This document shows, one piece after another, positions 4,222-9,050 of a stretch of 9,050 bases of DNA. The stretch covers positions 1 to 9,050 of the forward strand of contig WLHY01000030.1 of assembly GCA_009702465.1 (NCBI GenBank), read 5' to 3'. The DNA is from Actinomycetota bacterium. GTDB taxonomy: Bacteria; Actinomycetota; Actinomycetes; Nanopelagicales; Nanopelagicaceae. Numbering within the stretch: position 1 is the first letter of the stretch; each line of letters opens with the position of its first letter. The position numbers were made by a program, and so were the translations under genes. The notes below the pieces were generated by a model, which made no database searches, had not been told where the DNA came from, and was given only the letters and a program-made list of their open reading frames with translations.

Positions 4222-5064
4222 TTACTCACCCTTAGTTGAACCAGCGGTTAAACCAGAAATAAAGTAGCGCTGTCCAAATAGATAGGCGACAACAAGTGGC
4301 AGTGTTGCAAGTGACATACCTGCCATAACAGTTGGAATATCTAAGCTGTAGCGACTTTGAAAGCCGGTAAGACCTACCATCAAAGTTTTTTTCTCGTTGG
4401 ATTGTAGGAAAACTAAAGCTAGAAGTAACTCATTCCATGCCCACAGTAAGTTAACTACAGCAAGTGTGGCAATTGGTGCACCTGAAAGTGGCAGAACAAT
4501 TATGCGAAAGATTTGAAAGGTTGAAGCACCATCAATGCTGGCTGATTCAATTATTGACTCCGGAATTGATTTAAAGTAATTGGTGAGCATGTAAATCGAG
4601 AATGGCAGCATTAAAGCCATGTAGATGAAGACCACAATTTGTAGAGTGGAGATAAGTGAGAGTGTTACTCCCAGTTTAAATAGTGGGATTAAAAGCACAA
4701 CGGGTGGCACAACCATTAGTGAAACAATGATTGCAAGCAGTGACTCTTTACCTTTAAATGGGAAACGAGCAAAGCCCCAGGCGGCAAGTGATGCAAGTGC
4801 CAGAGTGAGAATTACTGAGAAGGTAACAATTAAAAAGGAGTTTAAGAGCCAGGTCGGAAATGAATCAGACCAGGCGGATTTATAGCCACCAAGATTAAAT
4901 CCAGATGGTGGCGATAGTGGTGAATCAAGAAATTGCTTTTGGGTTTTAAATGAACCACTGACCATTACATAGACCGGCGCTAACGCCATAAAGGCCATAA
5001 ATGAGAGCAGGGTGTATCTGAGCGTTGCCGCTATCGGCAATTTGCGTGCAGTATTTTTCTTCAT
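4222..5064 (-). CDS. Carbohydrate ABC transporter permease, MalG-type (CUT1)
   Basis: A 280-residue inner-membrane protein with about six membrane helices, starting with a short basic N-terminus (MKKNTARKLP). The EAA-type loop that contacts the ATPase is at about residues 169-193, read as ESIIESASIDGA then IVLPL; it keeps the Gly and Leu-Pro of the signature, with Ser replacing the first Ala. The early segment APVYVMVSGSFKT and the C-terminal FGQRYFISGLTAGSTKG are typical of MalG/UgpE-like subunits. It pairs with the permease just upstream to form the channel. Its ATG shares one base with the stop codon of that gene (TAATG at 5062-5066), so translation is coupled. It is the last gene of the transporter operon; no ATPase gene follows, so a shared MsiK-type ATPase elsewhere is likely. 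Confidence 0.93.
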   Translation of the reverse strand: MKKNTARKLPIAATLRYTLLSFMAFMALAPVYVMVSGSFKTQKQFLDSPLSPPSGFNLGGYKSAWSDSFPTWLLNSFLIVTFSVILTLALASLAAWGFARFPFKGKESLLAIIVSLMVVPPVVLLIPLFKLGVTLSLISTLQIVVFIYMALMLPFSIYMLTNYFKSIPESIIESASIDGASTFQIFRIIVLPLSGAPIATLAVVNLLWAWNELLLALVFLQSNEKKTLMVGLTGFQSRYSLDIPTVMAGMSLATLPLVVAYLFGQRYFISGLTAGSTKGE

Positions 5065-5984
5065 TAGCTTCTAAAGGTCTTTGAGATAGAGCGGCGCTGA
5101 ATCTTAAAGAATGCAACGAGAAGAATTAAAGTAATTGCAAATAAGAAGACCGAGGCGGCGGCAGCCAACTCTGGTGCGTTGTTTTGAAATGCCATTCGAT
5201 AGATATACAACTCACTAACCATGGTGGCATTACCTGGGCCACCTAAACCATTTGACATTACATATACATAATTAAAGACCCAAGAGACCATAGTGATGCT
5301 CTCAATAACCGCATAAAAGATTAAGGTGGTTTTTATAGCAGGGCGAGTGATTACAAAATGTGTTCGCCAAAAACCAGCACCATCTAATTTAGCCGCCTCA
5401 TATGTTTCAGTTGGCAATGAAATCAGATGAGCTAACATCAAAATAACACCAAAACCAACCTCCTTCCAGATAATTACTGAGCCCATAGTTCCTAGAGCAA
5501 TATCTGGATCTCCCAACCAATCTTGAATCAAAAAATCCAAGCCAATTGATGAGAGAAAGGTGTTAAGCACACCGTTTAGTTGGTAGATCTGACCAAAGAT
5601 TACGGCTACAACTGGAATTGGCAGGATGTAAGGCAGGAATACGGCAGAGCGATAAAAGCGCATTCCACGCCGAGTTTCAAAGAGAGTGATAGCTAATATA
5701 AATGCGATTAAAACCAAAATTGGTACAGCGGAGAGCAGAAATAGATTGTGGCGTAATGCCACAAGAAAAAGCGGATCTGAGATAACAATTGAGAAGTTTT
5801 CAAAACCAACCCAATCACCGTCATATCGAAGTGATTGGGTTATTAAGTTAACAATTGAGTAGCCAAAGATAAAGATAATTACCGCACAGGCTGGTGCGAT
5901 CCAGTAAAGCGCTTCCCTTGATGGTAAAGCTGACCGGCGGTTTGAATTACCGCCGGACAACTTTGGGCGAAGCAGTGAGGTCAC
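5064..5984 (-). CDS. Carbohydrate ABC transporter permease, MalF-type (CUT1)
   Basis: A 306-residue membrane permease with a basic N-terminal tail (to about residue 22) and about six membrane helices. The EAA loop is clear at residues 196-215: EAAKLDGAGFWRTHFVITRP, with the conserved E-A-A, G202 and terminal Pro. YRSAVFLPYILPIPVVAVIFG and the GGPGNAT segment are typical of MalF/UgpA-like subunits. It forms a heterodimer with the following permease. The start is a GTG whose last bases overlap the TGA of the binding-protein gene (GTGA at complement 5981-5984), giving coupled translation. Which sugar is carried cannot be read from the permease. Confidence 0.93.
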   Translation of the reverse strand: MTSLLRPKLSGGNSNRRSALPSREALYWIAPACAVIIFIFGYSIVNLITQSLRYDGDWVGFENFSIVISDPLFLVALRHNLFLLSAVPILVLIAFILAITLFETRRGMRFYRSAVFLPYILPIPVVAVIFGQIYQLNGVLNTFLSSIGLDFLIQDWLGDPDIALGTMGSVIIWKEVGFGVILMLAHLISLPTETYEAAKLDGAGFWRTHFVITRPAIKTTLIFYAVIESITMVSWVFNYVYVMSNGLGGPGNATMVSELYIYRMAFQNNAPELAAAASVFLFAITLILLVAFFKIQRRSISKTFRS

Positions 5985-7312
5985 TTAGACCAGGCGGTGA
6001 AGTTCTCAACTAGTTTACGATCGGAAATACGCAAACGCTCCATGATTGCCTGTGTATCAGCGGCAGCCTGGGTGGCATTTACCTTTCCGGCTAGCAGTAA
6101 CTGCACATTTTTAAAGATCGCATCTGCATCTAATTGCGCTGGAATGAAGCTCTCAATATATGGAGCACCATCTAGTGCAGATTCAAATAACGCCTTTGTT
6201 GATGCGCTAGTTACCTGAGATACATCAAAGCGGCTGTCTGCTGGCATTGAACCAGTTGTGGCATACCAAGCATTTAAACGCTCTGTTGTGTGAGTGAACT
6301 TAATAAAGTCCGCTGCTACCTGAGGATACTTTGACCATTTTGTGATGCCAAAGGTGTGAGATGTTGTTCCCATCTTTCCAGCTAACGGACCATCGGTCCA
6401 TGCTGGCATTGCAATGATAGTTACCTTCTCATCTCCGCCAGCTTTTTTCACAAAGTTTGGCGCATCAGGTCCGGCGGTAAATGTCATCGCTGCTTTTCCA
6501 TCAACAAATCTCTGTTGTGCTTGGTAAAGCTCAAGAGAGTTAATGTCATTGTTCCAGCACTTGCGATCGCGGGACTCTTCTAACTTACTCCACCATTTAG
6601 CATGCTTTGGATCGGTAAATTTGCTGTTGCCAACTACGGCATCAATTACATCTGCTTGTGAATCAAGTGATTGACCGCCAAGGACTGAATAGATCCAGCC
6701 ACCAAACCAGCCATCCTTAACGCCACCAGCAAGAGTTGTGATCTTCTTTGCAGAGAGCACATCACAAACCTTCATTAGATCATCCCAAGTAGATGGAACT
6801 GCAAGACCGTTTGCAGCCAAGATATCTTTACGAACTAGTAAGGGGAATGATGGATTTACATACCAAGGTGCTGTCCAGATTTTGCCTTGGAATCCTGATT
6901 CAACCTCAGCATTGATGTAGTTGGATAACTCATCCTTGCTTAGGTAATCTGAAATTGGAGCAATGTGACCATCCCAGCCTGGTTGCTGTGAGTAGATAGC
7001 GCCCCAGAAGTATTGAATATCTGGTCCTGCTTGCGCAGCGGCTGCTGCTTCAAATGCTGGAAGTAATCCATCAGTAGTTTGCAGCGTGTGGTTAATTGTT
7101 ACATTTGGGTGCTTCTCTTGGTAGAGAGCGATCGACTCTTCAAGCCACTTTTGTGCGCCTGGAGCCTCTTGCTCACCCCACCATGAAATGTTAAGTGTTA
7201 GGTCCTCTGTTGGAAAAGAATCAGATGCTGAATCTTCACTTGAAGAAGAACATGCGGTTAGCAATAAAGCAATTACCGCTGAATAAACAATTGCTGATTT
7301 ATTCAATTTCAT
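5981..7312 (-). CDS. Sugar ABC transporter substrate-binding lipoprotein (CUT1)
   Basis: A 443-residue exported lipoprotein. The signal peptide has a Lys-containing start, a hydrophobic core (IVYSAVIALLL) and the lipobox LTAC with the lipidated cysteine at 21, followed by a Ser/Asp-rich linker. The mature part begins LTLNISWWGEQE, a normal first strand of extracellular solute-binding proteins of family 1, and carries the family's hinge and aromatic-rich segments (for example KIWTAPWYVNPSFPLLVRKD and FVDGKAAMTFTAGPDAP). Many Trp and Tyr residues fit carbohydrate binding. The start is set by AGAAGGAG (complement 7317-7325) at proper distance. It is the first gene of the operon with two permeases and is divergent from the enolase-superfamily gene, so the substrate is probably what that pathway degrades. 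The exact sugar is unknown. Confidence 0.94.
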   Translation of the reverse strand: MKLNKSAIVYSAVIALLLTACSSSSEDSASDSFPTEDLTLNISWWGEQEAPGAQKWLEESIALYQEKHPNVTINHTLQTTDGLLPAFEAAAAAQAGPDIQYFWGAIYSQQPGWDGHIAPISDYLSKDELSNYINAEVESGFQGKIWTAPWYVNPSFPLLVRKDILAANGLAVPSTWDDLMKVCDVLSAKKITTLAGGVKDGWFGGWIYSVLGGQSLDSQADVIDAVVGNSKFTDPKHAKWWSKLEESRDRKCWNNDINSLELYQAQQRFVDGKAAMTFTAGPDAPNFVKKAGGDEKVTIIAMPAWTDGPLAGKMGTTSHTFGITKWSKYPQVAADFIKFTHTTERLNAWYATTGSMPADSRFDVSQVTSASTKALFESALDGAPYIESFIPAQLDADAIFKNVQLLLAGKVNATQAAADTQAIMERLRISDRKLVENFTAWSK

Positions 7313-7380
7313 TTTTGCTCCTTCTAATTAGTTGTAAGAAAGCAAGAGATACTTCCCCACTGTTGAAAAACTTTACTCTT

Positions 7381-7395
7381 CTGCGATAAACGCAG
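7381..7395. promoter_or_regulatory. Inverted repeat CTGCG-5-CGCAG upstream of the binding-protein gene
   Basis: A 5-bp inverted repeat with a five-base ATAAA centre lies between the proposed transporter promoter and its first gene. It would form a small hairpin in the 5' untranslated RNA or serve as a regulator site. It is short, so support is limited. Confidence 0.25.
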
Positions 7396-7425
7396 GGTTA
7401 AGTAGATCATCTCCAAAAATGAATT

Positions 7426-7468
7426 ACTATAACTGTTTTGTTATTTTGCCTAACTGGGAGCGTTGCCG
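7426..7468. promoter_or_regulatory. Divergent promoter region with LacI-family-like operator
   Basis: TATAGT on the minus strand (complement 7426-7431) suits the transporter operon, and TATAAC on the plus strand (7428-7433) could serve the enolase-superfamily gene. TGGGAGCGTTGCCG at 7455-7468 is an imperfect palindrome with a central CG. It matches the actinobacterial CebR-type box TGGGAGCGCTCCCA at 11 of 14 positions. Its place next to the transporter -35 region fits repression of a sugar regulon. No regulator gene is in the window. Confidence 0.4.
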
Positions 7469-7547
7469 AAGCGGATCTGGCAGAGTAGCGTTTGGAAGAA
7501 TGGGCCAGTCTGGCTCGACCAAGATTAAAGATTGTTGAAGGGGTCCT
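7469..7547 (+). other. GC-richer leader before the enolase-superfamily gene
   Basis: This leader contains repeated CTGGC/GCCAG blocks (7477-7481, 7503-7507, 7509-7513) that could pair weakly, and the Shine-Dalgarno-like GAAGGGG just before the GTG start at 7548. I recognise no riboswitch or RNA gene. An in-frame TGA at 7536-7538 rules out an upstream extension of the protein. Confidence 0.3.
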
Positions 7548-8732
7548 GTGCGCATAGATTCAATTGACCTTTTTTACGCTGCAATGCCAGAGGTAACCCT
7601 CGAGGCCGATGGCAGTCAGGATGCGCTTTTAGTTCGAGTAGTTGGCGATGATGGAAGTGTCGGTTGGGGCGAGTGTGAAGCATCGCCACTGACATCAATC
7701 TCAGCATTTGTCACACCAAGATCTCATGGTGTGTGTCAACCAGTTTCAGCAAGCTGCATTGGTGAAGAGGTAAATACTCCTGCAGATATTTACCGAATAA
7801 GTGCACTTGTCGCTCGTAACAGTATGGATTTACTTCAAGCAGCACATACCTGGTCTGGTATTGAGATGGCTTTATGGGATCTATTGGGACGCAAATTAGA
7901 ACAGCCAGTTTGGCGGTTGCTTGGTTACTCTCAAAGTTATAAGAAAACTGTTTATGCATCAATGTTGATGGGTGAAGATCCACAAAGCACATATCAACTT
8001 GCAGCAAAAGCGGTTAAGGATGGATTTAAAGCTGTGAAGTTTGGTTGGGGTGGATACGGTGAAAAAGATCCGGCAATTGATGCAGAACATGTAATGGCTG
8101 CTCGTGAAGGAATTGGTCCAGATGCAACATTGCTAATTGATGCTGGTCAGATTTGGGAGGATGATGTTGAACAAGCAGCGCTAAGAGTTCCCGCCCTGCA
8201 AAGTGCGCGAGTAACTTGGTTAGAGGAACCATTTTTTGCCGACTCTTTTCAATCATATGCCTCCCTTGCAACTCGCCCAAGTACTGTGGCAATTGCGGGT
8301 GGTGAAGCTGCGCATACTGAAAAGATGGCGATGAATTTAATTGATTTTGGCAAAGTGAAGTTTATCCAAATAGATGCTGCTCGGATTGGTGGCATCGGAC
8401 CGTCAAAGAAGGTTGCAGATTACGCAGTACAAAAAGGTGTGACATATGTAAATCACACATTTACCTCTCACCTTGCGTTATCAGCATCGATGCAAGCCTT
8501 TGCTGGATTGGCAGAACATAAGATCTGTGAATACCCAGCCGAGCCAAAGAGTTTGGCTGTTGATATTTCAAGCAATCACCTGAAGCCCGATGCACAAGGT
8601 GAAATACTTGCACCAGATGCGCCTGGATTAGGTATTGAGGTTAATTTAGCTGGGTTAACACCGTATCTGCGAAAAGTTGAAATATTGATCGATGGCAAAG
8701 AGGTATTTAAATCGCCCGATCTAGTAATTTGA
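7548..8732 (+). CDS. Enolase-superfamily enzyme, mandelate racemase-like (probable sugar-acid dehydratase)
   Basis: A 394-residue cytoplasmic enzyme with the two-domain enolase fold. The N-terminal capping domain runs to about residue 125 (VGWGECEASP, GIEMALWDLLGR). The barrel carries metal ligands D198 (LLIDAGQIW), a Glu in WLEEPF (226/227) and E253 (AGGEAAH), the Asp of the His-Asp pair at D276 (QIDAARIGGIG) and its His at H303 (VNHTFTSH). The first catalytic Lys is kept (K164 in KAVKFGWG) but the second position of the K-x-K pair is Gly. Members use Mg2+ to abstract the proton next to a carboxylate; loss of the second Lys with an intact His-Asp pair suggests a dehydratase or a cycloisomerase rather than a racemase. 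The substrate is unknown. The GTG start is preceded by GAAGGGG. It is divergent from the sugar transporter and is followed after four bases by an epimerase-like gene. Confidence 0.9.
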   Translation: MRIDSIDLFYAAMPEVTLEADGSQDALLVRVVGDDGSVGWGECEASPLTSISAFVTPRSHGVCQPVSASCIGEEVNTPADIYRISALVARNSMDLLQAAHTWSGIEMALWDLLGRKLEQPVWRLLGYSQSYKKTVYASMLMGEDPQSTYQLAAKAVKDGFKAVKFGWGGYGEKDPAIDAEHVMAAREGIGPDATLLIDAGQIWEDDVEQAALRVPALQSARVTWLEEPFFADSFQSYASLATRPSTVAIAGGEAAHTEKMAMNLIDFGKVKFIQIDAARIGGIGPSKKVADYAVQKGVTYVNHTFTSHLALSASMQAFAGLAEHKICEYPAEPKSLAVDISSNHLKPDAQGEILAPDAPGLGIEVNLAGLTPYLRKVEILIDGKEVFKSPDLVI

Positions 8733-8736
8733 TCTC

Positions 8737-9050
8737 GTGAGCACTCTCTCTCAATTCGAAGTTAAACTTTCGCTCGACAAGATGAGTGCGGTGGTAATTC
8801 CATCTGAGGGTGGCGCGATGTCTGCGCTGCGAATTAATGATTACAACTTTTTGTGCAGTACGCCATGGGCAAATCAACCCTTTGGCAAAATCAAGGCAGC
8901 AGCTGATGAAATAGCCTGGGTAAAACAGTGGCGCGGAGGGTGGCAGTTATGCGCACCAACAACTAATCAGCCAGCCCCTGCCAGCGCAAACTCTTTTCAT
9001 GGCAACGCCTCTCAATCTCCTTGGATTGTTAAGAATCAGAGCGAAAGCAC
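8737..9050 (+). CDS. Aldose 1-epimerase-like protein, N-terminal part (runs off right edge)
   Basis: The first 104 codons of a protein of the galactose-mutarotase-like fold. Recognisable family features are the opening strands with VVIPSEGGAMSALRI, a buried Trp segment (CSTPWANQPFG), then the WRGGWQLCAPTTNQ segment and SFHGNASQSPW, corresponding to the GGW-x-x-Pro and HG-x-A-x-x-x-W blocks of these enzymes; the His is the usual substrate-binding His. Such proteins interconvert sugar anomers, though many relatives have no tested activity. The GTG at 8737 is four bases after the stop of the preceding gene and gives the expected first strands; an ATG at 8782 would cut them off. There is no clear Shine-Dalgarno sequence, so translation is probably coupled to the upstream gene. 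It belongs to the same sugar-use operon. Confidence 0.8.
   Translation, partial: MSTLSQFEVKLSLDKMSAVVIPSEGGAMSALRINDYNFLCSTPWANQPFGKIKAAADEIAWVKQWRGGWQLCAPTTNQPAPASANSFHGNASQSPWIVKNQSES

Noticed and set aside
7500..7538. 12-codon ORF (MGQSGSTKIKDC) ending just before the enzyme's Shine-Dalgarno sequence
   Set aside because: No runs of diagnostic codons and no attenuator hairpin; a short ORF here is likely by chance.
7455..7540. GC-richer leader considered as a tRNA or riboswitch
   Set aside because: No T-arm motif, no cloverleaf pairing, and no riboswitch core I recognise.
7711..8292. Two minus-strand frames (98 and 88 codons) opposite the enolase-superfamily gene
   Set aside because: Antisense shadows of a well-supported enzyme; rich in His/Gln/Leu as expected from the reverse strand.

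Overview
The window looks like chromosome from a low-GC freshwater actinobacterium, probably of the acI / Nanopelagicales type. This is inferred from a clear heliorhodopsin, a CUT1 sugar ABC transporter with no local ATPase, modest GC, several genes that appear leaderless, and an actinobacterial-style small zinc-ribbon protein. No ribosomal marker is present, so the taxonomy remains inference.

Left part (1-3318): the start of an unrecognised small-protein gene runs off the left edge on the minus strand. Two homologous cassettes in the same orientation (about 224-508 and 2971-3243) flank a zinc-ribbon gene (+) and a large SNF2-family helicase gene (-), which converge and overlap by 32 bases. 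Each cassette has a tRNA-like gene with its own terminator on the minus strand, a 100-base divergent promoter region centred on a DnaA-box-like site, and an apparent short RNA on the plus strand that ends in a strong terminator. The short RNA begins with 17-18 bases complementary to the D/anticodon-arm region of the tRNA-like RNA of the same cassette. That sequence differs between the cassettes, and several of the changes occur in both partners. This is the most unusual thing in the window and does not match any system I can name.

Middle (3319-7312): a heliorhodopsin gene follows a three-gene operon for a carbohydrate ABC transporter (lipoprotein binding protein, then two permeases with overlapping start and stop codons), all on the minus strand. 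The energising ATPase must be encoded elsewhere, as is common for actinobacterial sugar importers.

Right part (7313-9050): a divergent control region with a LacI-family-like operator separates the transporter from a plus-strand pair: an enolase-superfamily sugar-acid dehydratase/racemase-like enzyme and the start of an aldose-1-epimerase-like protein. Together these suggest uptake and catabolism of one sugar or sugar acid whose identity the sequence does not reveal.
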